Origin: Hygrophila difformis
Lineage: Eukaryota; Streptophyta; Magnoliopsida; Lamiales; Acanthaceae
Reading direction: 5' to 3'
Assembly: GCA_030278955.1 (NCBI GenBank)
Contig: JAOANR010000002.1
Span: 5,507,982-5,571,981 of the forward strand
DNA: 64,000 nt
Shown: piece by piece, positions 9,587-22,089 of the stretch
Position numbering within the stretch: the first letter of the stretch is position 1
How the letters are laid out: each line of letters opens with the position of its first letter
Made by a program: the position numbers and the translations under genes
Notes under the pieces: model-generated
Database searches by the model: none
Told to the model about the DNA's origin: nothing
The model's input: the letters and a program-made list of their open reading frames with translations, nothing else

Positions 9587-12353
9587 TCATGCTGCTAATT
9601 TTCTTGAGTATACTACATACATAGGATCTGTACGTCCAGGAGCTGGAGAGATATCAACTGCCTGATAAAGAGATAAGAAAACCATGGAAACAAATTCACA
9701 ATGCTGGCAACAAATTTGCATTTATGGTACAATTAATTGTCTATTATTTCGACACGATCATTTGACAATGCTTGATGTGGCAGTGATCCCAGTTAGTTCA
9801 TTTTTATGCATTGAGTTATCTAATCTGGATGTGCCTGCCTGATAGCTCAAAAACTGAGCAGATAACTGATTAAGCTTACACTTTAAGCCAGAAAGTTTTT
9901 ATTACCAATTACCTTAGGAGGCTCAAATCCGCCAGCATAATGGAAATATGCTCCAACAATCATTACATGATCAATATCTCCTGTTGATGTCCATATTGAG
10001 ATTGCCTTTGTCCAGAAGCAGCGATTCGAGAAGCTTGTATGCAGGCATGATTTGATATCAGAATCAAACGCAGAAAGAAAAAGATGCAGGCAGAAAAATG
10101 TGGTTGAAATTGTTGGCAAAATGTGTATCATATTATTACTTGCAGATTGAGTCGACAAAGAAGGATCGACAGTAAAACATGTAAAGATGAAATTGGTGAC
10201 TATCACCTCATGATGGCAAGCCCGCCTGGCTTAAGAATTCTCGACATCTCCTTGAAAATATCAAGAGGCTTTGTTAGGTAGTCAACACTAACCTGAAACA
10301 CAAAAACAGCTCTGTTCATACAAGGATGAAAAGTTACCAACGTGTTAATAGTAGAGGTAGCCGGCAAACTAAAAACAGTAAGAGATTGGAATTGAAAGAG
10401 TTTGGAGTCAATTATATATGATGCACTAGTAATCTAGTATATGCAAAACATATGGACTCACCACATTTGTAATAACGTCAAAAGTGTTATCCTTAAATGG
10501 GAGTTTAGGATCGACATTCAAGTCTTGCACGACATACTCATTCAAAACCTACAAAGACATGTGGAAGCACACGAACTACTTAGCTCAATAGTAACAGTAT
10601 AGAAATAGAAATCTACATTCAGGAATCGAAATAACAATAAGCGTGATCTTAACTGGATTTTTCTGCAGCTCTTCTTCATTCAAACCCATTCCAACTATCC
10701 TGGATTGCTTATAGGCCTTGGGATAATGACTGACCTAGATGAAATCCACAAGATTAATGTTTTATTTTAGGGCATATAAAGGGCGAATAAAGAGTGAAAT
10801 TCCAAAATAATCTCGTGAGATACGAAAGGTCCAAACGCCCCTTTGAACATTTGATACTTTACAAGAAGGTATATTGGAGTTTGCTCCTGAATAATATAAA
10901 TGTAAGATTTAAACTCACCCAGCTGCTACACATGTCTAACATGGCAACTCCAGGTGTGTCGCTTGGAGGAAAAACCTGAGAGTAATATCTGGTGAGCGCC
11001 GCAATGGCTGGATCGTCAATATGAGTCACAAAACGGGGAGATTCATAGAAAAATGTATCTGGTGACCTGGAAAGTTCAAATGTGTAAGAATGTAACTAAC
11101 ACTTTATAGTGTAATAATTTTATCATGCTGGTGCCAAATTGCTGTTTGTGCTGTTTCCCTTTTTCATTTTCGTTGGTGTTGCAACTCTGTTGATACCGTT
11201 TAGTTTTAAACCGCTGTCCCCCAAACCCGCAAAGGGCTGCTCCCCCTTGAACCCCAGTTGTTTTTGCGGTTTCATTTTTGTATCAGTTTATACAGGTATG
11301 CACTCTACACCTTCCCTCATTTAATCATTTGATATATAAAATCCTTTGGAGGATCACACTAAAATCATCAACACATGAGATACTTAGCACTAAGAACACA
11401 AGGGATATTGTCGCAGACAGATAACAGGATGCTTCAAGTTTTGAGAGAGTTTACTCGTCATATCGCTGGAAATCCTCATCCTTGAAAGGAAATTTCTCAG
11501 GCCATTCCACATTCTCCAACACCTTCACATAAGAGACGAAAAATCAATATGTATAACTGAATATATATGACTACAAAATTAACAAGAGCCACTGATCACT
11601 CAGTACAATGAAATAACAATGGTCAAAACTAATGGAGTTGAACCGGGGAATTAACGAGTAAGAAACTTACATGACATCAATCAGTCTTCCGTTTAGTAAA
11701 ATTCTCATGAAATGTAGCAATTGTTTACCAATTTTCATATTTACCCTACTCAAATCTTTTATCTTCCACACATCAAATTACCATTCACATTGTTAACTTG
11801 TGTTATTTTTGGAAAAGTACTAACTTACAGTCAAATTCACCCAGAACTTATAGGACATATATGGACTGAGATTACCAAGATGGTGTTTTTGCAATTAGAC
11901 AAAAATACTGCCCCAGCACAATTAGACAATTCTCAAATTATGAGATTATAAATTATGACTTATGAGATTGCAAATAGGCACAGAATGAGAATTCAAAATC
12001 ACCCTTGATTCTGCAACATGATTCACATGAAAATTTATCAAGACAACAAGTTCACAATACCATCAAGAACTCAATAAACGAACTAAAACAGAAGAGGGGA
12101 TGAAATTCACCTTTTCAACATCACTCGTTTGCTTGGCGGAAGCCATGAAAGATTTGGCACCAAGATTGGCAGCAGCCATGCGCATAAACTGGGACAAAAC
12201 CGAGACCCCAATTCCCAGAACCACTCTTCGGGGTGCCCTGTGTCCGCCCACTCTTCTCAACGTTGGAACCGCAGACAATGAGGGAATTGAGGGTAGACAA
12301 GCGCAAACAGCCGCCGATTTTGGCAGCTGTTTTATGCGGAAAAGATTACCCAT
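9587..12353 (-). CDS. SAM-dependent methyltransferase, eight exons, likely plastid-targeted
   Basis: Exons on the minus strand are 12353-12111, 11522-11455, 11066-10919, 10734-10654, 10548-10462, 10292-10207, 10033-9913 and 9661-9587. All have GT-AG borders, phases agree, and they total 909 bases (302 residues). The fold is a class I methyltransferase: motif I region MLDMCSSW near residues 147-153, an acidic NVDPKLPFKDNTFDVI near 193, and SRILKPGGLAIMSFSNRCFW after it. A conserved lead-in, YESPRFVTHIDDPAI, precedes motif I. The first 75 residues are basic and Ser/Ala-rich, then RRVVLGIGVSVLSQF and a later ASA, which could be a chloroplast transit peptide followed by a twin-arginine lumen signal. 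Plants have a close uncharacterised family; the substrate is unknown. Start and frame are firm, localisation is inference. Confidence 0.88.
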
Positions 12354-12894
12354 TTTGGCCTTAAATTCGTCAGCGCATGTATTATTGGGTCATTGTTGGT
12401 TCTACAAAGTACAAACTACTGGATATATTTATCTCTAAAATTATTTTTTTTTTTAAAAAAAAAAAAAAGAAAGAAATTATTGCAGCTCGTGACCGACGAA
12501 TCGACGATCGAACAGTTTTGGCTATCCAAAGACTGATGTTTTGATTGACAATTGATGAATACTGAATTTACGTGGAAATCTTCCCTTCACTTGTTGCACA
12601 AATGTGATTTGTGAAGGTATGGTCCAGTCGGCCCATTTATATGTAAGTTCTTTGGGCCGTAAATGGGATAATTGGGCTGAACTACATTAGAGCTGATATC
12701 CAATTGGGCCCACTTAAACGTTACCCATTGAAAGAAAAAAAATTAACGGAAATCTAGGGCCCAAGCCCCATTAGAAAAAGTTTCAAAGCTTTTAGGCCAA
12801 ATTTTCTTACCCTTTACGCCCTATTTACGTTTTGACTCATTAAAAAATACCCATACAATTGTTACTAATCACAGTTACTCATAATCCTACTAAT
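12354..12894. other. Promoter side of the methyltransferase gene, no other gene seen
   Basis: Contains a T-run and A-run near 12445-12470 and several GGCCCA/TGGGCC motifs (near 12655, 12672, 12707 and 12757). Such motifs are common in promoters of plant housekeeping genes. No reading frame is supported. Confidence 0.4.
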
Positions 12895-14560
12895 TCAAAA
12901 CTTAACAACAAAAGAGAGGAGTGTTGAGAGCGGGAGACATACGAACAACAAAGAGAAAGAAACCGAGAGGAAGAGCAACAAAGAGAAAGAAACCGAGTAG
13001 AGGATCAAGAATCGAACCGTATAGACAGAAACCAAGAGGAAGAAAAGAAGCGAACAACAACGCAATCTAGAGCTAGAAGAGTGGTAGGGATTCGTTATAA
13101 TCCATCGGACAAATTTCTGAAAGAAACGCCCTAATTCCATAGAAACGGGCATTTGCAAGTTGTTGGAGGAAATTGTGGACCAAACCCTAGTGGAGGAAGA
13201 AGAAGAAGAGGTATTGAGCACCGTAATTCCCACAATTAATGGCACCCAACAGAAAGCCCGAGCATTCCCAAGTGGCCGAGCCGGGTAATTTGAAAATTTC
13301 ATTCATTTTCTGCTTTTGTTGGTTCATGATTGAATTAGGTTAGGGCATGTGTTAAATTAGATTATGTGTAAGGTGTGATGTAATCGTTGGAATTGATTGT
13401 GCTTTTTCTGGCAATATACTGTTATTTGTAGAAGTTGTGTTGTGTGGGTAATAACTTGGGATGGTCGAATGAATACTGTTATGGTATTGAAAGTCTGTAA
13501 AGTTGATGATAAAGTGTTCGATGAAATGTTAGAATGAATCCTATGATGTTATGTACGGGGTAGAATGCAATGTTATGCAATGTTAGGAGGAGGATGTTAA
13601 CGTGGATGGCAAATGATTATTTGAACCATTTTTTATAGGTGCTACGAAGGAGAGTAAAATGCAAGCACCCCGGTGCTCTGCAAAATATCTAAGGGAGATT
13701 GTGGACGAGGTGAAAGTCCGATGGTCTCAAACACAAAGAGAAGCCATAGAGGCCACAGGGGAGAGTAGAAGAGGGAGAGACCAAGTGTTGGGCAACAAGG
13801 AAGAAGAGGCCGATCAAACCTAGAGGATGAATTAACTGAATTCGACTGCAAAACTCCACTATTAGAAAATAATGTGACAAAAAGGAAGCCCGAGCAATCG
13901 GAAGAGGCCGAGAAAACCAATTCGGGTAATGTGAAATTTCAAAATTTTTTGTGGTTTTGTTGGTTGAAAAAGGTGTTAGGGTAGTTATGTATTAGGTTTT
14001 ATGTGAGAATGGAAACTTGTAATTCGAATTGATTTTTATGGGAATATAATGACTTGTCTTTCATTGGTAGAATTTGTGTGGAAAGTGTTGTTGATGAATA
14101 CTTGTCAATTTATATTGCTCATAATGTATTCGATGAAATGTCAAAATGGATATTATAGTTTAAAAGCCTCAATTTGAGGTACATTGTTGTTTTAATTGAT
14201 GAACGTTAGTGTTTGTAATATTTGGTTGTAGAATACAATAGTTTTGAATTGTGAGGAATAGTGTTTGACAATGGTGGTGAGAAAAAAATGAAATAATGTT
14301 GTGGTTTAAGTTAGTATGATGTTTAGAGTCAATATTGAATAATTGTTTCATTTGTTTATTAATAGGTGTCTCGAATGAGAAGAAAATACAAGCTCCCTGT
14401 CTGTGCAAATATCTACGGCAGAAGGGAGAAAGAGAGAAAGAACGAAGGATCATAGAGGATTTCGAGCTTGAAGAACATGATTTGGAGCTTATCCCACATT
14501 TTCAACCAACAATGGCACCCAAGAAGAAGGCCGAGCTACTGATAGGTAAGTTTTAATTTG
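12895..14560 (+). pseudogene. Tandem exon-like modules, possible MULE/Ulp1-associated gene remnant
   Basis: Three related modules end alike: GGCACCCAACAGAAAGCCCG...GCCGAGCCG|ggtaat (donor near 13290), AGGAAGCCCGAGCAA...|ggtaat (near 13925), and ATGGCACCCAAGAAGAAGGC...|ggtaag (near 14546). Two begin after tag|GTG with similar words (13639 and 14366). Joining module 1 to 2 gives a frame containing APRCSAKYLREIVDEVKV and then a stop (TAG near 13820). A short Arg-Cys-Ser motif followed by a helix is found in plant proteins carried by MULE-type transposons with Ulp1-like protease genes, but no protease domain is present here. Seen: repeated modules with splice-like borders. Inferred: decayed, duplicated gene piece linked to the inverted repeat to its right. 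Confidence 0.35.
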
Positions 14561-14851
14561 TTTAAAAAAAATGGTGGGGAACAACTAGATGTCTTGTTAT
14601 TTTGGATGTATTGTAGTATGAATTTATGTATTTTGGACAGTTGTCTATGTGGATCGATGCAACAGATTGATGTTTGTGCTATTTACGAGGTTGTGTAATT
14701 TGAATATTTTGTGTTTGGTTATTCAATTGTGTATATGGATGTTGGTTAGTATTTGGACGTTGATTTGTGTATGTATTTTGATGTTTTTGTAAGTTGGTTT
14801 GGTTGGGTGAACTTTGGAATGTTATTTGTTGGTTAGAAATGTATATAAAAT

Positions 14852-17800
14852 GTGGTAAAATGATATTACGCATCCTTGTAAATTTTTATGCCAAAACTGG
14901 TAAGAAGTATAAAAGAAATGTGGTAAATAATAGATGAAATCATGAAAGCAGGGCAAGGGATGTTGGGATGGTTAGTGGGACGATCCTCAAATGCACATCA
15001 GGACCGTCCCATACATTTTGAAGTGGACATAATATTTGGGACGGTCATGGGACGGTCCTCAGGACCGTCCCAGTGGCCATCCCAATATATTGGTAAAGCA
15101 CATACCAACAACGTGGTAAACCATATTTCAGGAACTTGGTAAAACCATATGGTATATGTGGTAAAATATATTGGTATAGTGTGCTAAACATATCAAGAAC
15201 TTTGGTAAATAATATACTGTATATGTGGTAAAGCACATAGAAATAAAGTGGTAAACCACACACCAATAACCTGGTAAACACAATAAGGTATTTGTGGTAA
15301 GTTCTATTGCTTGGACTTGGTAAATTTCATATTTATATGTGGTAAGCCTCGTATGCGTAATGTGGTAAAACTTGTAAGCATAAAAAATGATATGTGGTAG
15401 GTAAAAGGACATTTCAGGGACCGTATCCGGACCGTCCAAGAACAAAGTCAAGAATCATATACATAGGGACGGTGCTTGGACGGTATTAAAGAAACCGTCC
15501 TATACACACAGGGCCGTCCCGTGCATTCTGAGTGTACGAAGAATATGGTAAACCACAAACTAAAAACTTGGTAAAACACAAACACAAAACTTGGTAAAGC
15601 ACAAACCTTAAACTTGGTAAATCACAAACTTAAAACTTGGTAAAACACCATGTGGTATTTGTGGTATACGAAGAACATGGTAAACACGTATGCTGTTTGT
15701 GGTAAACATCGTATGCTATTTGTGGTAAATCATATTATATTATATACTGTGCCAAACTACATTCTTGAAACTTGGTAAAGCACACACCTAAATCTTCGTA
15801 AAGCATAAACTCAAAACTAGGTAAATCACGAACTTAAACTTGGTAAAACCACAAACTTATAACTTGGTAAAACACAAACTATAACTTGGTAAACCACAAA
15901 CTAAAAACTTGATAAACCTCAAACTTCAAACTTGGTAAATCACAAGCTCAAAACTTGGTAAAATACAAACTTAAAACTTGGTAAATCACAAATAAAGAAC
16001 TTGGTAAACGTATTTCTGGTAAAAGTCGATACTTTCATGAGATGAGGAGGCTAGTGGACGCTTACAAAAGACCGTCTATTTAACCGTCCACACCTCCCAC
16101 ACCACTTCAATGTAATGTTTACCAAATAGCTCCTTTATGCATTACCACACCTGGCAAGAAATATTTACCATCCTTACTTGTACAGCTTTACCACATGATT
16201 TAAGTTTTGGTTACTAAGTTCCAGGATATTCACATTTGCATTACGGTAGAGTGGTTTCAATAAAACCATGAGAAATAACTCTAACATGAGGGAAGAAAGC
16301 TTAGAGAAAACATAAAAGATACGAACGTTGAATCTCGAATGTTATATGTAGTGAAACATATAACATGAGTCAGAAGAAACGAGTTCGAAGTGATGTTGAC
16401 CTTCTAATTTAGAGTGAACATTAAATCAATAATTTCACATCGTCATTTCGACAGTAAAATACAATTGGATGAAGATATTGATAAATAAATACATATTTGG
16501 AACTTATCAACGAGCACATGAATGATTCTCGTAATGAACGCAATGTGAGATGTGAATGTAAATGCTTCATTGGAGTGTATACATACTTTTGATTCATGGT
16601 AATTACAATTGGGGTCACAATTTTAATGACATAAGATAATAGGACAATTCCACATTCACTTAAACGTAATAATGACATCGGTTTTGAACCCTAAACCCTT
16701 GAACGGATAAACTTACCATGTTCCCTTATGTGGTTTACCACGTTTAAGAAATTGTGTGGTAAGTTCGAACAATATTGTGGTAAATGTATCTAGACTTATG
16801 GTATGCTATGCAGTATATATGTGGTAAACCACATCAAGAAACGTGGTATGTTTACAAGTCGAGAATGTGGGGTTGCGAACCAATGTCATGTTTAGGCTTA
16901 AATGAATTATATATTGTCCTATTACCTCAATTCATTAAAATTGTGACCATCTATGTACTTAACATTAATCCAAATGTTTATACATACTTAAAAGAAATAT
17001 CTACGTTATCTCACATTGCATTATTTATAGAATCATCTATGTACTCATAATAAAGTTCCAAATGTATATTAAACTATTAATATCTTGATCCAATCGTATC
17101 TTACTATCGTAATAGAGACGTGGGATCGTAAATTTGAAGTTCATTCTTAATTAGAAGGTCAATGTCACTTCGATCTCGTTCGTATTTTTGCATATTCTTA
17201 TATGTTTCACTAAATTCTCGTAAAGAGTTTGAACTCTTGTACATGACGTTTAATCCTAAGCTTATAGCGACGTGGTGTACCCTTGTTTCCAATGATTCCA
17301 TTGATACTACTCTAACGTAACACAAAAGTCGATATTTTGAAATGTGGTAACCAAAACTATAAATATGTGGTAACCGATAAGGAATACAGATGGTAACAAA
17401 TGCATAGCAATTGTGGTAACACGTAAACAAAGGTTGTGGTAAACGTCTACTTGAAATGGTAAGGAGATGAGGATGGTACATAGGACGGTCAGTGGGAAGC
17501 GTCCCGTATCCTTCATGAGCTCAATAAAGTGCTTTCACTAGTTAGACATTACAGGAGTGGTAACCCATTACCGTAGACAATGGTACATGAATAACAATGA
17601 ACATAGTATCATATTTGATTGTACTGTGGTAAAGACGTAGGCATATATGTGGTAAAGAAAAATACTAAAATGTGATAAATATTAATTCTCTTATGTAGTA
17701 ACGAATAATACTAAGATATGGTAAATGTTTATAAAATATGGTAAATGTTTATGTTCTTACCAAATGTAACATACCGAGCTTACCAAAAATCCTACATACC

Positions 17801-18760
17801 AAATTACCACAACCATGCAAAATGGATACCACATTCTTCGTAATTGTATTACCATGTCCACCATTTTTTGTTTACCAATCAAAATTACAAATAATGTTAC
17901 CACTATATGGCTATGCAGTTTACCACCTCATGCCAACATTGGTTACCAATATATGACATTGTTCTTACCACGTCCCCGTAGCTGGATCTACCACATTCCA
18001 CCGATGCCATTTACCATGCGCAGGCAACATGCTTACCATGTGTTTTACCACATATACCATATGAAATTTACCAAGTTCTTGGTATGTGATTTACCACTCG
18101 ATTGGTGTGTGCTTAACCATAAATACCTTCTGGTGTTCACCAGGTTATTGGTATGTATTTTACCACTGTATTGGTATGTGCTTTACCACATATAATATAT
18201 GGTATTTACCAAGTGCTTTGTATGTTGTTTAGCACACTATACAAATATGGTTTACCATAGATACCATGTGGAATTTACCAAGTTCTTGTTGTATGGTTTA
18301 TCATGCCGTTCTTATGTGTTTTACCACAAATACCACGACACAGCGGAAACGTCCATGGGACGGTCAGCGGGGCGATCCGTCCCATATGCCCAGGACCGTT
18401 CACACCCTGACAGATCTCTTCGGACGGTTCATGCACGAACCGTCCAATTACTCTCAGGACCGTCCAATTCACTCTTATATTTTTTATATGTGGTTTACCA
18501 CGCTATACTAATATGATTTACTACAGATACTATATGGTATTTACCAAGGTTATGGTATGTGGTTTACCATGCTATTAGTATGTGCTTTACCACATAAATA
18601 ATTTGGTCTTTACCATTGTATTGGTATATGCTTTACCACAAATACCATATGGTGTTTACCAAGTTCTTGGTATGTGGTTTACCATGCTACACCAATATGG
18701 TTTACCACATATATCGTATGATATTTACCAAGTTCTTGTATACGGTTTACCATGCTATTT
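14852..18760. repeat. Giant imperfect inverted repeat (foldback), about 3.9 kb
   Basis: The left arm (about 14852-16690) is full of TGGTAAA, the right arm (about 16890-18760) of TTTACCA. Longer stretches match in reverse complement: GGTATAGTGTGCTAAACA near 15172 with TGTTTAGCACACTATACA near 18224, and TTAGAAGGTCAACAT (minus strand near 16396-16410) with TTAGAAGGTCAATGT (17151-17165). Blocks of GGACCGTCC lie near 14973-15073 and 15418-15530, and again near 18350-18470. The centre is near 16775. No coding frame is convincing. It resembles a foldback transposon or long-TIR Mutator-like element; a target duplication was not found. Confidence 0.75.
15540..16010 (+). repeat. Degenerate 20-bp minisatellite in the left arm
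   Basis: Units of the type CACAAACTTAAAACTTGGTAAA recur about every 20 bases with scattered substitutions and length changes. There is no spacer-repeat alternation. Confidence 0.75.
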
Positions 18761-20069
18761 AACTAAAATGCTTTGTTTATCATTAACTATTAACTTTCCT
18801 TAATCTATGGGGCCTAAACTATAAGGATTTAAATAGTGGGGCTTTGACTCTAAGAAATATTTCTTCATGGGTCTGGGCTTTAGTTTTCCCAAAAATTAAA
18901 GTTTACAATACAGGAAAATGTAAAATGTTAATTGTGTCAAAACAAAGTGATTAGCTTATTTTATTTTATGATATCTTCCTTTTTGTAAAATATATAATTA
19001 TAATAGTTAATACTAATAAAAAGAAGACACCGGTTGTAGTTACATGAAAAATATATTTATTGCATGTGAACATACATATAATTGTAGTAATGACATGAAA
19101 GTTCTTGTTTGGGAATTGGAGTACTATTATTTATTGCATGTGAACATGTATGTGTTCAAACCTAATTGATGGTGACAAACTACCAACAATGAGTTGCACC
19201 TGCCCCTTTGTCAAAATACTTACTATGTGTAGCTAAATTTAGTGTACTTGGTGTCAATGTTTCTAAATTAAATAAGTAAAAGATTGATTAATGCCAAAGA
19301 AACAATTTCACATACGCAGGCTTCAACAGTTGGTATCACTAAGACGGCATTTATATAATGAACACAAAAGACTTATTGTTTTGTACTACTACACTACTAA
19401 TGCACTTGTATTTTTAATTTTTTATACTTGATGTAGTAGAAATAATGTGGCATATCAAAACAACATTGGTGGACTTAAAATTGGGGAGACCTACACATAT
19501 GATTACATAATAAGCAATTTGGCCTTTCACAAATTTTATCGCAATTTCCTGCTGCTTTTTGTGTTCGATTGCATATATGCATCCTATAATTGCATTATTT
19601 ATTCATTTAGTGCCCACAGAATTTGTTTTAAAGAGGGGCGAGGAGAATAGTGGATTTTTCTTTTTGTTACAATTCAAAGTTCAAACATCATCATGATTAA
19701 ATTTATACATACTTCATCTGTATTCAAATATTTTTAACATATTCACTTTTCACACAGTACAATACACATTTTAAACCATTAATAACTCAAGTATGATATA
19801 AGTAAAAATTCTCAAAGTTCAATATTTAAAAACTACACGACGAGACGAATATAACAAATCACACTCGACTATATTTTAACTTGTATAAATATAACAAAAC
19901 TTTAAGTGAAATGCTATATATGAATAGTAGCATATTATCAAATGTAAGAAACATTTGAATACGGAGGTAATATATTACTAATAAAACCTAAATTATGAAG
20001 TATCTAATAAAGAAAAAGAAAATGATAGGTGATCGAATTTGGACATGACCCTAAACAACAAAGCCCTTC
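18761..20069. other. AT-rich intergenic sequence, nothing recognised
   Basis: No reading frame with codon character, no RNA gene and no clear repeat boundary was seen between the inverted repeat and the nested MITE pair. Confidence 0.5.
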
Positions 20070-20816
20070 GTATATGTTCTGCACACAGCTTTTGGGAGCT
20101 TTTGATAGCTTCAGCTTTTATTTCAAACAAAAGTCTCGTTCTGCACATTAGATTTTGAGAGCTTTTGGGAGCTTTTGAAAGCTTCTTTTTTGAAGCTACA
20201 TGTAGTAGAATTTAAAAATAAGCTAATAGCTTATTCTTGAGCAATTACAATTTTAACCCAATAACCAACTCACTACCCAATAGTCTACATTATTTGTCCT
20301 TTTATGTAATTTCATATATTTTTTGACAACCACAATTAGTTGTATAGAACACTTAAGGGTCTGTTCTGCACGCAGCTTTTGGTAGCTTTAGCTTTTATTT
20401 CAAAACAAAAGCCCCGTTCTGCACACTAGCTTTTAGGAACTTTTGGAAGCTTTTGGAAGCTTCTTTTTAGAAGCTACATGTAGTAGCATTAAGAAATAAG
20501 CTAGGAGCTTATTTTTCAGCAATCACAATTTTAACCAATAACCAACCCACTACCCAATAGTATGCATAAATATTTGTCCTTTTATATCATTTCATACATT
20601 TTTTTACAGCTACAGCTAGTTGTACAAAACACTTAAATAGAACTGACAGCTACAACTCCCACAGCTCCTTACAGCTCCAGTTCGGCAGTTCCCTACAGCT
20701 CCAGCTTGCAGCTATAGCTCTGCGTGCAGAATAGACCCTAAATAGAACTGAAAGTTACAGCTCCAGCTCCCTACAGCTTCAGCTTGCAGCTACAGCTCTG
20801 CGTGCAGAACAGACCC
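20070..20816. mobile_element. Outer MITE, interrupted by a second copy of its own family
   Basis: The left arm (from about 20070, GTTCTGCACACAGCTTTT) and the right arm (20739-20816, ending GCGTGCAGAACAGACCC) belong to one element split by the inner copy at 20357-20738. Its left terminus is decayed, so the start is approximate. Arms are rich in AGCTTTTGG and CAGCTCC words. Confidence 0.65.
20357..20738. mobile_element. Inner MITE, Harbinger-like, TSD TAA
   Basis: It begins GGGTCTGTTCTGCACGCAG and ends CTGCGTGCAGAATAGACCC, an inverted repeat of 19 bases with one mismatch. TAA flanks both sides (20354-20356 and 20739-20741). It has no coding capacity. Removing it restores ACTTAAATAGAACTG, the very word that occurs inside the inner copy itself (from 20632), which proves insertion into a sibling element. 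Confidence 0.8.
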
Positions 20817-21001
20817 GAAAAGTTTCAGGTTTGGGTTTAGTCATTTTGGACTTTTTTCCCAAATCAGGTCGACCCAAAAACTCGACTGGAAAATTTAAAG
20901 TCGTGTTCGAGTTTGATATTTCAGGTTCATTTTGGATTTCGAATCGTGTTCGGATTTACAAATTTTATATTATACCCACTGCTGGACCCGAAACCTAAAA
21001 T

Positions 21002-21867
21002 TTTTTTAGGTGAATACCAGGGTATCCCCAGGCCACATTCGACCCAAGACTAATCCCTCAAGGATCTGCAAGGGCAATTAAGGGGGCCTCTTCCAAAGCA
21101 TTTTTTTGCATACACAATGCTCGAACCCGAAACCTTGCTTAAGACTATCTATAACAATGACCATCTCAATCACCCAACCATCCAACCATCTCATTATTTA
21201 ATTAATTTATCTCTCCTCCAACTCATCAATATCCATCCCAACCCAACCATCACAATTTACATACTTTATCAATAACCACACAACCATCCAACCACAATAT
21301 TATCCATAATTATTTTAATTTATACAATTTTAAATTATATTGAAATATAAAAATTTTAATATATCGAGAATATAAATATTTTATTTTATTTATGAAGAAT
21401 AAAAATGTAAAATTTTTATATATTCTTTATTTATTTTGATTTTATATCCATTTTAAAATGAGTTAAATATATCAAAATTGATATATTATGTAGTATATTT
21501 AATTAAAATATAGCAAGAGTGGTCTCTATTTGTAGAGAATTAAAAATTATAAAATTTGATATATTTTAAAATTATATTTATTTAATTATTTAAAAGATAT
21601 AATCATTTTATTATATAAATTTTTAAAAAAATCACTTGGCCAATGAGATGAAGACAAGTATCTCAATCTCATTGTCAAATGAAAGATTCCAAGTGACCAA
21701 GTGGTGGTGTCAAGGTTGGCCAAGACCAACTATCCAAACCCAACCACCATCTATTTTTTTTATTTAAATAAATAGTGACGTGGCGGTTGGGTCTCGATGC
21801 TTAGAATCATGGATGGAGATAGTCTAAGTGACTAGAGCCCTCATCCACTCAAGTCAACTGCTTGGTA
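21002..21867 (-). mobile_element. Third SINE (minus strand), split by a MITE
   Basis: The two halves are 21002-21139 and 21828-21867, read on the minus strand. The head lies at the right, with TTGACTTGAGTGGATGAGGG as an A-box-like region. After the MITE comes a B-box-like GGGTTCGAGC. The tail is a run of seven A next to 21002. The flanks repeat GACCCGAAACCTAAAAT (20985-21001) and GACACGAAACCTAAAAT (21868-21884), one mismatch in 17. It is a different SINE family from the two copies near 2 kb. Confidence 0.7.
21143..21824. mobile_element. Harbinger-like MITE inserted in the SINE, TSD TAA
   Basis: The left end GACTATCTATAACAATGA and the reverse complement of the right end, GACTATCTCCATCCATGA, match at 14 of 18 positions. 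TAA flanks both ends (21140-21142 and 21825-21827). The 682-base interior is AT-rich with no reading frame. Confidence 0.75.
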
Positions 21868-21954
21868 GACACGAAACCTAAAATTGACAGCCGATGGAGT
21901 TTAATTCATTTTTTTTCGAATTATGGAATAAAAATTTGGCTCCGCTGCCACCCT

Positions 21955-21990
21955 TATAAATAGCACCACAGTCCCTTCCCCTATAAATAT
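21955..21990 (+). promoter_or_regulatory. Two TATA boxes of the cytidine deaminase gene
   Basis: TATAAATAG (21955-21963) and TATAAATAT (21982-21990) lie about 100-135 bases before the start codon. Either would place transcription start at a sensible distance. The SINE duplication ends only about 70 bases upstream of the first box. Confidence 0.6.
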
Positions 21991-22089
21991 CAGCAACACT
22001 GCCTCCAGCCTCCCCGCAATTCTCCACCACCGCCGGTAATCCGGAAGTACGCCACTGCTACTAATTCCGCCCACCACTGATCCTCCGCA

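Noticed and set aside
15045..15451. Overlapping frames in the inverted-repeat arms, including 17815-18195 and 18199-18516
   Set aside because: Tyr- and His-rich translations of the TTTACCA repeat, with no domain and mirrored in the other arm.
15540..16010. Regular short repeats that could suggest a CRISPR array
   Set aside because: Units are contiguous and degenerate with no spacers, and the genome is a plant's.
19447..19650. 67-codon plus-strand frame in AT-rich DNA
   Set aside because: Composition and length are expected by chance; no recognisable motif.
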